From the NCBI GenBank assembly GCA_015233515.1, contig JADFXS010000157.1:1-6100 (forward strand): a stretch of 6,100 nt of DNA, written 5' to 3'. The translations under genes were made by a program, and so were the position numbers. Positions 1 to 6,100 of the stretch are shown here, piece by piece. Source of the DNA: Deltaproteobacteria bacterium (GTDB taxonomy: Bacteria; Desulfobacterota; Desulfarculia; Adiutricales; JAGVGV01). The first letter of the stretch is position 1. Each line of letters begins with the position of its first letter. The notes beneath the pieces were generated by a model. It saw only the letters and a list, made by a program, of their open reading frames with translations, did no database searches and was not told where the DNA came from.

Positions 1-55
1 CGCCTGCAGGCCGGCCTGGCCCATATCGGGGGGATCACCCTGTTCATGCAGCCGG
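1..55. repeat. 55-base perfect inverted copy of part of mdtB, at the window edge
   Basis: Bases 1-55 equal the reverse complement of bases 2444-2498 without a mismatch (base n pairs with base 2499-n). The match stops exactly at base 56 (g here, where the mdtB copy would give t). The left limit is only the window edge, so the copy may be longer. In this copy the sequence is in the coding orientation of mdtB on the plus strand, while the surrounding mdtC is on the minus strand. The copy is not explained by mdtB/mdtC paralogy, which would give direct and diverged similarity at matching protein positions. Here the match is inverted and joins mdtB codons 634-652 to mdtC codon 411. Confidence 0.95.
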
Positions 56-1287
56 GTGATATTCTCCAGAACCACAATGGCGTCATCGACCACAAAACCG
101 GTGGCAATGGTCAAGGCCATGAGGGACAAATTATTTAAAGAGTAATTGAGCAAATACATCACGGCATACGTGCCGATGAGCGAGGCCAAAACCGCCACTC
201 CGGGGATGAAGGTGGCCCGGGCATTACGGAGGAAACAGAAGACCACCAAAATAACCAGGGCGCATGAAGTCAACAGGGTTTTTTCCACCTCGCTCAAAGA
301 GCCTCGAATCGGCGGAGTCCGATCGAGAACAACCGACAGCTTGACCCCCCCGGGCAAACCGGCTTCCAGGTGGGGAAGCAAAGCCCGGACTCGGTCCACG
401 GTTTCAATGATATTAGCCCCGGGCTGACGGAAGAGGATGAGCATCACGGCCGGCTTTCCATTCACGAGTCCGGTCGTGCGTATATCTTCCACGGAATCGA
501 CTACCTGGGCTATATCCGGCAACCTGACCGCCGCCCCGGCCCGGTAAGAGATGATCAGGGACTCATAGTCCTTGGCGTTGCGCAGTTGGTCGTTGGTCTG
601 GATTTCCCAGGTTCTAATTCCTTCGGCCAGTTGTCCCTTGGGCAGGTTGACATTGGTGCGGGCCAACACGGCGCGCACATCCTCAAGGCTGATCCGGTAT
701 TTGTTCAAAGCCATCGGATTTAATTCCACGCGGACCGCCGGTAGGGAGCTGCCGCCGACAAATACTTGGCCAATGCCGTCCACTTGGGCTAATTTTTGCG
801 CCAAGATCGTGGACGCCGCGTCATACATCCGCGGTTTGCTGACGGTGTCTGAAGTCAGGGACAAAATGAGAATGGGCGCATCCGCGGGATTGACCTTGCG
901 ATAATTCGGGTTGCTCGGCAGGTTTGCCGGCAGAAAACCTCTGGCCGCGTTGATGGCCGCCTGGACATCGCGCGCCGCGCCGTCTATATTGCGATCCAGA
1001 TCGAATTGCAGGGTTATGCTGGTGGAACCGCGATAGCTGGTCGAAGTCATTTCGGTCACTCCCGCGATCCGCCCGAACTGACGCTCCAGAGGCGCGGCAA
1101 CAGAAGTGGCCATGGTTTCAGGGTCGGCTCCCGGTAAGCTGGCCGAGACCGCGATAGTGGGAAAATCCACCTGGGGCAGCGGCGACACCGGCAGAAAGCG
1201 ATAGGCGATCAACCCGGCCAAGGTTAACCCTATGGTCAGCAGAGTCGTGGCTACAGGTCTTCTGATAAAATGCGCTGAGAGGCTCAT
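1..1287 (-). CDS. mdtC: MdtC-type RND multidrug efflux transporter subunit, 5' part only
   Basis: Inner membrane proton-driven efflux pump subunit, the partner of MdtB in a mixed RND trimer that exports drugs or other small compounds through MdtA and an outer membrane channel. It starts at the ATG at 1287, in a four-base ATGA overlap with the mdtB stop, with no clear ribosome binding site of its own, which suggests translational coupling. Visible are TM1 (about residues 10-29), the pore domain with [10 protein letters not shown] and [19 protein letters not shown], then [23 protein letters not shown] and [13 protein letters not shown], which are strong MdtC-type signatures. TM2-TM4 follow, with the proton-relay pair D401-D402 in [14 protein letters not shown]. 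Only 429 codons lie in the window, against about 1030 normally. Bases 1-55 (residues 412-429) are an inverted copy of mdtB sequence and probably do not belong to this gene; trust only about residues 1-411. Family assignment is firm. The symbol rests on motif recall and on its place after mdtB. Confidence 0.9.
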   Translation of the reverse strand, partial: MSLSAHFIRRPVATTLLTIGLTLAGLIAYRFLPVSPLPQVDFPTIAVSASLPGADPETMATSVAAPLERQFGRIAGVTEMTSTSYRGSTSITLQFDLDRNIDGAARDVQAAINAARGFLPANLPSNPNYRKVNPADAPILILSLTSDTVSKPRMYDAASTILAQKLAQVDGIGQVFVGGSSLPAVRVELNPMALNKYRISLEDVRAVLARTNVNLPKGQLAEGIRTWEIQTNDQLRNAKDYESLIISYRAGAAVRLPDIAQVVDSVEDIRTTGLVNGKPAVMLILFRQPGANIIETVDRVRALLPHLEAGLPGGVKLSVVLDRTPPIRGSLSEVEKTLLTSCALVILVVFCFLRNARATFIPGVAVLASLIGTYAVMYLLNYSLNNLSLMALTIATGFVVDDAIVVLENITRLHEQGDPPDMGQAGLQA

Positions 1288-4200
1288 GACTGACCGGCGG
1301 CTCGGTTTTCGCCGGCAAGATTTTGCGGCTCCAGTCCGCGAACCCGCCTGGCCAACCGGTCAAAAGCCAAATAAATAACCGGTGTAGTGTACAAGGTCAG
1401 CATTTGACTTATAATCAGGCCGCCGATGATCGTGAGACCCAGCGGTCGGCGCAACTCGGAACCGACCCCCGCGCCCAGGGCCAGGGGTAAAGCTCCGAGC
1501 AGAGCCGCCATAGTGGTCATCATAATAGGCCGGAAACGGAGCAGACACGCCTGGTAGATGGCCGCCTGCGGGCTCTTGCCCTCTTCCTCGGCGTCCAGCG
1601 CGAAGTCGACCATCATGATTCCGTTCTTCTTGACAATGCCGATGAGCAAAATAATACCGATGACGGCGATGACGGTCAGTTCCGTCCTATGGAGCATCAG
1701 GGCCAGGACCGCGCCCACGCCGGCCGACGGCAAGGTGGACAGGATGGTGATGGGATGTATGTAGCTTTCATACATTACTCCCAGGACGATATAAACCGTG
1801 ATCAACGCCGCCAGGATAAGCAGGGGCTCATTAGTCAAGGAGGACATGAAAGCCTGGGCCGTTCCTTGAAAACTGCCTTGAATGCTCTCCGGAAGTCCGA
1901 CCTGCCGCGAAATTCTTTCCACGGCTTCCACGGCATTGCCCAAGGCCACCCCGGGCGCCATGTTAAAAGAAATCGTCACCGCCGGAAATTGCCCTTGGCG
2001 GCTGATGGCCAGCGGTCCGGTCGTCTCCGTGATTTGAGTGATGGTGCTTAGCGGCACGGGCTTCCCATCCGAACTACGGAGATAAATAGACTGTAAGCCT
2101 GATAGCCCCTGCTGTAATTCCGGCTTAACGGTCAGGACCACCCGGTATTGGTTCAATTCGGTAAAAATAGTGGATACCTGACGCTGACCAAAGGCGTCAT
2201 ATAAGGCGTCGTCGATGGCCAGAGGCGTGATGCCCAGACGTGAAGCCGTGCTCCGATCGATGTTGATCATGACGCGCAAACCCCGGTCCTGCTGATCGCT
2301 GCTCACATCGCGCAGTTCGGGAGCGGCGCGCATGGCTTCGACCAGCTTGGGAGCCCAAAGGTTAAGCTCATCAGCGTTGGGGTCTTCCAGAGTGTATTGA
2401 TACAGGGTGCGACTGACCCGGGCATCCACGGTCAGGTCTTGAACCGGCTGCATGAACAGGGTGATCCCCCCGATATGGGCCAGGCCGGCCTGCAGGCGGC
2501 GGATAATTTGGCTCGAATCCTCGGATCGCTCTTCCAGGGGCTTCAAATTAATGAGAATCCGTCCGCTGTTGAGGGTCGTGTTGGTTCCGTCTATACCGAT
2601 AAAGGAAGACAAGCTCTCCACGGCGGGGTCTTGCAAAACTACCTTGGCTAAAGCCTGTTGCCGCTCGGCCATGGCCGTGAAGCTGATGGACTGGGGAGCT
2701 TCGGAAATGCCCATGATCATTCCCGTATCCTGCACCGGGAAAAAGCCCTTGGGGACCATAAGGTAAAGCAGCACGGTGAGAACCAGAGTTCCCACGGCCA
2801 CAAACAGCGTCGCCGCCTGATGCTTCAATACCCATTGCAGAGTCAGGCCGTATATTTCAATAGTCCGGTCAAATAATCGTTGCGAGGCTCGAAATAGCCG
2901 GCCTTCCCTTTCCGGCGGAACATGCTTGAGCAATCTAGCGCACATCATTGGTGTTAAAGTCAGCGAAACCACAGCAGAAATCAAGATGGTCACGCCCAGG
3001 GTCACGGCGAACTCCCGAAATAGACGTCCGACCACGTCGCCCATGAACAAAAGGGGAATGAGCACGGCGATCAAGGAAATCGTCAGGGATAAGATGGTAA
3101 AACCGATTTGCTTGGAACCTTTGAGGGCGGCCTGCAAGGGGGGATCGCCTTCCTCCACAAACCTGGCCACGTTTTCGATCATGACAATGGCGTCGTCCAC
3201 CACAAAGCCGGTGGAAATAGTCAGCGCCATCAAGGAGAGGTTGTTCAGGCTGAAGCCCAAAAGATACATGATCCCGAAGGTTCCGACCAGGGACAAGGGC
3301 ACGGCCACGCTGGGAATAGTTGTGGCGGGCAGATTGCGTAAAAATAAAAAAATGACCAGGACGACCAGGACTACGGACAAGGCGAGTTCAATCTGCACAT
3401 CCTGGACCGAGGCCCGAATGGTCATGGTCCGGTCGGTCAGGATGGTGACCTTGACCGCCGGGGGTAAGGAGTTCCGTAGTTGCGGCAGGAGTTTTTTGAT
3501 CCGATCCACGACTTCGATGACGTTGGCGCCCGGTTGACGTTGGATGTTGACGATCACCGCCGGGTCTCCATTCATCCAGGCCGCTTGCCGGACATCTTCC
3601 GCGCCGTCGATCACGTCGGCCACATCCGACAGATGCACTGGGGCCCCATTACGGTAGGCCACGATCAGCGGCCGATATTCCGCGCTGGAAAACAGTTGGT
3701 CATTGGCGCCGATAATGATGGATTGCCTTGGACCGTCAAAGCCTCCCTTGGCCTGATCTACATTAGCCGCGACAACGGCGCTGCGCAGGTCCTCTAAAGT
3801 CAGGCCGAAAGAAGCCAGGGCCAGGGGATTGACGTGGATGCGGACCGCCGGTCTCTGTCCGCCGCTGATACTCACCATGCCGACTCCCGGAAGCTGGGAA
3901 ATTTTCTGGGCGAATCGGGTGTCGGCCAAATCTTCCACTTTAGGCAAAGCGAGAGTTTTAGAAGTCAAGGCCAAGGTGACGATGGGAGCATCAGCCGGGT
4001 TGACCTTGCTGTACACCGGCGGGTTTGGTAAATCGCGGGGTAAAAAAGTATAGCCGGCGTTAATCGCCGCCTGGACCTCCTGTTCCGCCACATCCAAGCT
4101 TAGGTCCAGGCTGAATTGCAATGTAATGATGGAACTGCCGCTTGAACTGTTTGAGGTCATTTGGGTCAGTCCGGGCATTTGACCGAACTGTCGTTCCAAG

Positions 4201-4397
4201 GGAGCCGTCACCGAGGACGCCATAACATCCGGGCTGGCTCCGGGATAGAAAGTTCGCACTTGGATTGTAGGGTAATCGACTTGGGGCAGGGCGGAAACCG
4301 GTAATTGGCGATAGGCCACCGCGCCGGCGAGAATAATAGCCACCATCAACAAAGTGGTGGCCACCGGACGCACAATGAAGGGCTGCGAGATGTTCAT
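1284..4397 (-). CDS. mdtB: MdtB-type RND multidrug efflux transporter subunit
   Basis: Complete 1037-residue inner membrane RND (HAE1 family) efflux transporter, of usual family length. It should use the proton gradient to move substrates from the periplasm or membrane to the MdtA/outer-membrane-channel conduit, as a mixed trimer with MdtC. TM1 is at about residues 12-31. The first periplasmic pore/docking region runs to about 335, TM2-TM6 are at about 336-486, TM7 at about 529-548, the second periplasmic loop at about 550-855, and TM8-TM12 at about 857-1012. The proton-relay residues appear intact: D401-D402 in TM4, K924 in [11 protein letters not shown] (TM10), and R954 and T961 in RFRPIMMTT (TM11), matching AcrB D407/D408, K940, R971 and T978. 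The stretch LFMQPVQDL at 647-655 is a normal family motif, so the 55-base segment duplicated at the window edge is native here. The ATG overlaps the mdtA stop (ATGA) and follows a good GAGGA. The MdtB rather than MdtC identity rests on gene order and on the downstream paralogue being MdtC-like. Confidence 0.93.
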   Translation of the reverse strand: MNISQPFIVRPVATTLLMVAIILAGAVAYRQLPVSALPQVDYPTIQVRTFYPGASPDVMASSVTAPLERQFGQMPGLTQMTSNSSSGSSIITLQFSLDLSLDVAEQEVQAAINAGYTFLPRDLPNPPVYSKVNPADAPIVTLALTSKTLALPKVEDLADTRFAQKISQLPGVGMVSISGGQRPAVRIHVNPLALASFGLTLEDLRSAVVAANVDQAKGGFDGPRQSIIIGANDQLFSSAEYRPLIVAYRNGAPVHLSDVADVIDGAEDVRQAAWMNGDPAVIVNIQRQPGANVIEVVDRIKKLLPQLRNSLPPAVKVTILTDRTMTIRASVQDVQIELALSVVLVVLVIFLFLRNLPATTIPSVAVPLSLVGTFGIMYLLGFSLNNLSLMALTISTGFVVDDAIVMIENVARFVEEGDPPLQAALKGSKQIGFTILSLTISLIAVLIPLLFMGDVVGRLFREFAVTLGVTILISAVVSLTLTPMMCARLLKHVPPEREGRLFRASQRLFDRTIEIYGLTLQWVLKHQAATLFVAVGTLVLTVLLYLMVPKGFFPVQDTGMIMGISEAPQSISFTAMAERQQALAKVVLQDPAVESLSSFIGIDGTNTTLNSGRILINLKPLEERSEDSSQIIRRLQAGLAHIGGITLFMQPVQDLTVDARVSRTLYQYTLEDPNADELNLWAPKLVEAMRAAPELRDVSSDQQDRGLRVMINIDRSTASRLGITPLAIDDALYDAFGQRQVSTIFTELNQYRVVLTVKPELQQGLSGLQSIYLRSSDGKPVPLSTITQITETTGPLAISRQGQFPAVTISFNMAPGVALGNAVEAVERISRQVGLPESIQGSFQGTAQAFMSSLTNEPLLILAALITVYIVLGVMYESYIHPITILSTLPSAGVGAVLALMLHRTELTVIAVIGIILLIGIVKKNGIMMVDFALDAEEEGKSPQAAIYQACLLRFRPIMMTTMAALLGALPLALGAGVGSELRRPLGLTIIGGLIISQMLTLYTTPVIYLAFDRLARRVRGLEPQNLAGENRAAGQS
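2444..2498. repeat. Native partner of the inverted 55-base repeat, inside mdtB
   Basis: This segment encodes mdtB residues 634-651 plus the first base of codon 652 ([11 protein letters not shown] through LFMQP). It fits the family pattern and keeps the mdtB frame on both sides, so this is the original location and bases 1-55 are the copy. Confidence 0.95.
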
Positions 4398-5608
4398 GAA
4401 TTTTTCCTCGGCTCGGCGCCGCCGTTCCGATCCACTATCTCAACCGGAATTCCTTCTCGCAGCCGGTCGGCGCCGTCAACCACCACCTGTTCGCCGACAG
4501 CCAGCCCTTTATAGATTACCGTAATCCCGGCCACGCTTTCTCCGGCCTGGATCGATCGCATTTCGATGGTCCGATCCGCTTTCACGACATAAACAAAAAC
4601 ACCCTGTGGGCCTCTTTGAACCGCGGCCACCGGCGCCACCACCACTCCACGTAAAATATTGACCAACAAATGCGCATTAACGAACTGATTAGGGAACAGC
4701 TCACCTTTTTCATTGGCAAAGACGGCCTTGAGTTTAATGGTGCCGGTGTTCGGATCTATCTGGTTGTCCGTGGTCAGCAACACTCCATCCGCCAGTTTTC
4801 GCTTTTGATCACGGTCATAGGCCTCCACCGGTAAAGGCTCGCCGGTTTTGACCTTGTCCAGGACTTGAGGTAGATTATCCTCCGGGATCGAAAAGACGAC
4901 GTTGATGGGTTGCACCTGGGTGATTACCAATAAGCCGTTGGGATCGGTCGAACGGATCATGTTCCCGGGATCAACGGTTCGCAAGCCGACCCGCCCGCTG
5001 ATAGGGGCGGTAATACGACTGTAAGTCAGCTGGAGCTTGGCGTTGTCGACCAGACCCTGATCAGCCTTGACCGTCCCCTCGTATTGTCGGACCAAAGCCT
5101 CCTGAGTGTCCACCTGCTGTCGGGCGATGGAATTTTTCGCTATCAGGTCCTGATAACGTTTCAGATCGAGTCGAGCATTTCGGAGCATGGCTTGATCACG
5201 AAGCATTTGACCTTCGGCCTGGGTCAGCTGCGCCTGAAAGGGGCGAGGGTCGATCTCAGCCAGGAGATCGCCACGGTTGACGATTTGCCCTTCCTTGAAA
5301 AATACATCCATCAGCTGACCATCCACCCGGCTCTTGAGCGTTACCGTACTAGGCGATATGACCGACCCGAGCCCCGTGATGAAAATATTGACATTTTCTT
5401 GCTTGGCAGGGGCGACTACGACCATGGTTCGGCGGACCGGCTGGGGCTGGTCTTCCTTGGCCCCCAAGAGTGGAGTTTTAAACAGGTACCAACCGCCAAA
5501 TCCGGCCAGGTGGCCGATAATAAGGATGGCAATAAACCAATGTCTGGATTTTTTAGGAGAATTTATTCTTTCAGATACAGCCGTTATTCTTTCTTCCGGT
5601 AGAAGCAT
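4394..5608 (-). CDS. mdtA: MdtA-type periplasmic adaptor (membrane fusion protein) of RND efflux pump
   Basis: Periplasmic adaptor (HlyD/AcrA-type membrane fusion protein) that links the MdtB/MdtC pump to an outer membrane TolC-type channel. It has 404 residues from the chosen ATG, usual for the family. A basic N terminus and one membrane segment at about 24-43 (starting [10 protein letters not shown]) act as an uncleaved anchor; I see no lipobox cysteine. The first lipoyl half is at about 87-121 ([20 protein letters not shown]), the coiled-coil hairpin at about 122-196, the second lipoyl half at about 197-230 ([18 protein letters not shown]), the beta barrel at about 233-315, and the membrane-proximal domain at about 320-393. 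The ATG at 5608 is preferred because GAGG (5619-5622) precedes it by 10 bases and leaves a normal short N terminus. A TTG at 5662 would add 18 residues but has no convincing ribosome binding site. The stop overlaps the mdtB start. No outer membrane factor gene is visible in the window. Confidence 0.92.
   Translation of the reverse strand: MLLPEERITAVSERINSPKKSRHWFIAILIIGHLAGFGGWYLFKTPLLGAKEDQPQPVRRTMVVVAPAKQENVNIFITGLGSVISPSTVTLKSRVDGQLMDVFFKEGQIVNRGDLLAEIDPRPFQAQLTQAEGQMLRDQAMLRNARLDLKRYQDLIAKNSIARQQVDTQEALVRQYEGTVKADQGLVDNAKLQLTYSRITAPISGRVGLRTVDPGNMIRSTDPNGLLVITQVQPINVVFSIPEDNLPQVLDKVKTGEPLPVEAYDRDQKRKLADGVLLTTDNQIDPNTGTIKLKAVFANEKGELFPNQFVNAHLLVNILRGVVVAPVAAVQRGPQGVFVYVVKADRTIEMRSIQAGESVAGITVIYKGLAVGEQVVVDGADRLREGIPVEIVDRNGGAEPRKNS
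4405..4409 (-). promoter_or_regulatory. Ribosome binding site of mdtB
   Basis: GAGGA on the minus strand, seven bases before the mdtB ATG at 4397 and inside the last codons of mdtA. It supports the ATG start and independent re-initiation at the ATGA overlap. Confidence 0.7.
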
Positions 5609-5618
5609 TGCTTTGGGG

Positions 5619-5622
5619 CCTC
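5619..5622 (-). promoter_or_regulatory. Probable ribosome binding site of mdtA
   Basis: GAGG on the minus strand with a 10-base spacer to the ATG at 5608. The spacing is slightly long, but this is the only Shine-Dalgarno-like match near a possible mdtA start, and it decides for the ATG over the TTG at 5662. Confidence 0.45.
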
Positions 5623-5706
5623 GCAAACCAACTGAAAATTCAACTATTGGATCAGTAATCAATTATCCAGTATATGACAAGAGCTGGCAATAAAGAATTG
5701 CAGCCC

Positions 5707-5719
5707 AGTGATGATCACT
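5707..5719. promoter_or_regulatory. 13-base palindrome upstream of mdtA, possible operator
   Basis: AGTGATgATCACT has perfect six-base arms around one central base. It lies about 100 bases before the mdtA ATG and about 40 bases upstream of the weak TATACT element, a place where an activator or repressor could bind. A palindrome this short can arise by chance, and I cannot link it to a known regulator family. Confidence 0.2.
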
Positions 5720-5836
5720 TCGTCCTTGACGATCGGAATTACAAATCGATGAGAGCCTTTGAATCTTGTCCCCGTGTCATTCATGGGTCCACATTCCTCA
5801 CGTCCGACACAGGACCGGCCTGGTTCCGAAAATCCT

Positions 5837-6100
5837 TCAACTGACAAGGCTTCCCGACATATCCGGCAGTTCACGGTTTCCAAGTATTTTCCGCCGGCCC
5901 GTTGATTGATAATCCGCCGGCGATAACATTTCAGGTAATTGATTATTGTGATATGGCAAAGCCACGGTGAAACAAGAACCTCGTCCAATTTCGCTTGAGA
6001 CAAAGACTTTTCCGCCATGAGCCTTGACAATGGAACTAACCGCGGCTAATCCCAGCCCATAACCTTGGCGACGTTTCCTGCTGGTCCCCCGGTCAATTGG
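5837..6100 (-). CDS. Sensor histidine kinase, C-terminal end (5' part outside window)
   Basis: The reading frame enters from the right edge and ends at TGA (5839-5837), giving 87 visible residues. It has the end of a GHKL ATPase domain: the G2 box GYGLGLAAV about 13 residues in, then IVKAHGGKVFVSSEIGRGSC and FTVALP, the usual last strand of histidine kinase catalytic domains. A tail of about 35 residues follows with no domain I recognise; it is not a receiver domain. The sensory part, the phosphoacceptor His and the N box lie beyond the window, so signal and partner are unknown. It lies upstream of mdtABC on the same strand, 228 bases away. In E. coli the mdtABC operon is controlled by the BaeSR two-component system, so a local regulatory link is a fair guess, but the G2 style (GYGLGLAAV) is also common in PAS-type kinases and this cannot be called BaeS. 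The cognate response regulator is not in the window. Confidence 0.85.
   Translation of the reverse strand, partial: PIDRGTSRKRRQGYGLGLAAVSSIVKAHGGKVFVSSEIGRGSCFTVALPYHNNQLPEMLSPADYQSTGRRKILGNRELPDMSGSLVS

Larger units (their letters stand above)
5609..5836. other. Gap between histidine kinase and mdtA; probable leader region of mdtABC
   Basis: These 228 bases separate the kinase stop from the mdtA start, long enough for an own promoter for mdtABC. On the minus strand, TATACT (5674-5669) could be a -10 element, but no good -35 sits 16-18 bases upstream of it, so the promoter is not established. A 13-base palindrome lies at 5707-5719. No hairpin followed by a T-run is visible after the kinase, so read-through from the kinase gene is possible. 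I do not see a convincing BaeR-type box. A 71-codon minus-strand frame with four cysteines (GTG at 5874 to TGA at 5659) crosses most of the gap. It lacks a clear ribosome binding site and is not called as a gene. Confidence 0.5.

Noticed and set aside
55..130. Similarity between the TM4 coding regions of mdtC (55-130) and mdtB (about 3177-3245)
   Set aside because: It is the expected direct, diverged similarity of paralogous RND genes around the VVDDAIV motif, not a recent repeat.
2926..3537. Plus-strand open frame of 203 codons
   Set aside because: It lies fully antisense to well-conserved mdtB sequence (TM2-TM6 region) and its product is low-complexity, rich in Arg, Thr and Ser; it is a shadow of the GC-rich gene.
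5084..5602. Plus-strand open frame of 172 codons
   Set aside because: It is antisense to the N-terminal half of mdtA, which has clear adaptor motifs on the minus strand; no recognisable domain in the plus-strand product.
5802..5815. Small hairpin GTCC-GACACA-GGAC after the kinase stop, considered as a terminator
   Set aside because: The stem has only four base pairs and no T-run follows on the minus strand.
5875..6030. Upstream part of a 123-codon minus-strand frame ending at 5659
   Set aside because: This part overlaps the histidine kinase end in another frame; the kinase frame has the G2 box and the FTVALP end, so it is the coding one.

Overview
The window carries one minus-strand cluster. 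It reads from right to left: the tail of a sensor histidine kinase, a non-coding gap of about 230 bases, then mdtA (periplasmic adaptor), mdtB (complete RND transporter) and mdtC (second RND transporter, cut off at the left edge). The three transport genes overlap by four bases at each junction (ATGA), so they are almost certainly one tightly coupled transcript. Composition is moderately GC-rich, and codon use looks even across the cluster. The organism is a Gram-negative (diderm) bacterium, because the adaptor and RND pumps need an outer membrane channel. The GxGLGLAxV kinase type and general protein style would fit a Desulfobacterota or other proteobacterial environmental lineage, but that placement is a guess.

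Region by region: bases 1-55 are not the natural continuation of mdtC. They are a perfect 55-base inverted copy of bases 2444-2498 inside mdtB. Bases 56-1287 hold the first 411 or so codons of mdtC. Bases 1284-4397 hold an intact mdtB of 1037 residues. Bases 4394-5608 hold mdtA (404 residues from the preferred ATG). Bases 5609-5836 are the gap, with weak regulatory candidates and a doubtful small Cys-containing reading frame. Bases 5837-6100 encode the last 87 residues of a histidine kinase.

Functionally, MdtB and MdtC belong to the two paralogous RND types that in E. coli form a mixed trimer. MdtA would bridge that pump to a TolC-type outer membrane channel, which is not encoded in this window. 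A sensor kinase next to the operon recalls the BaeSR link of the E. coli mdtABC operon, but this kinase lies upstream and cannot be called BaeS from the visible part.

I see no new kind of biological system here. The most notable signal is the inverted 55-base match at the left edge. It looks like a chimeric or assembly join that happens to keep the mdtC frame open, and should be checked before the end of mdtC is trusted.
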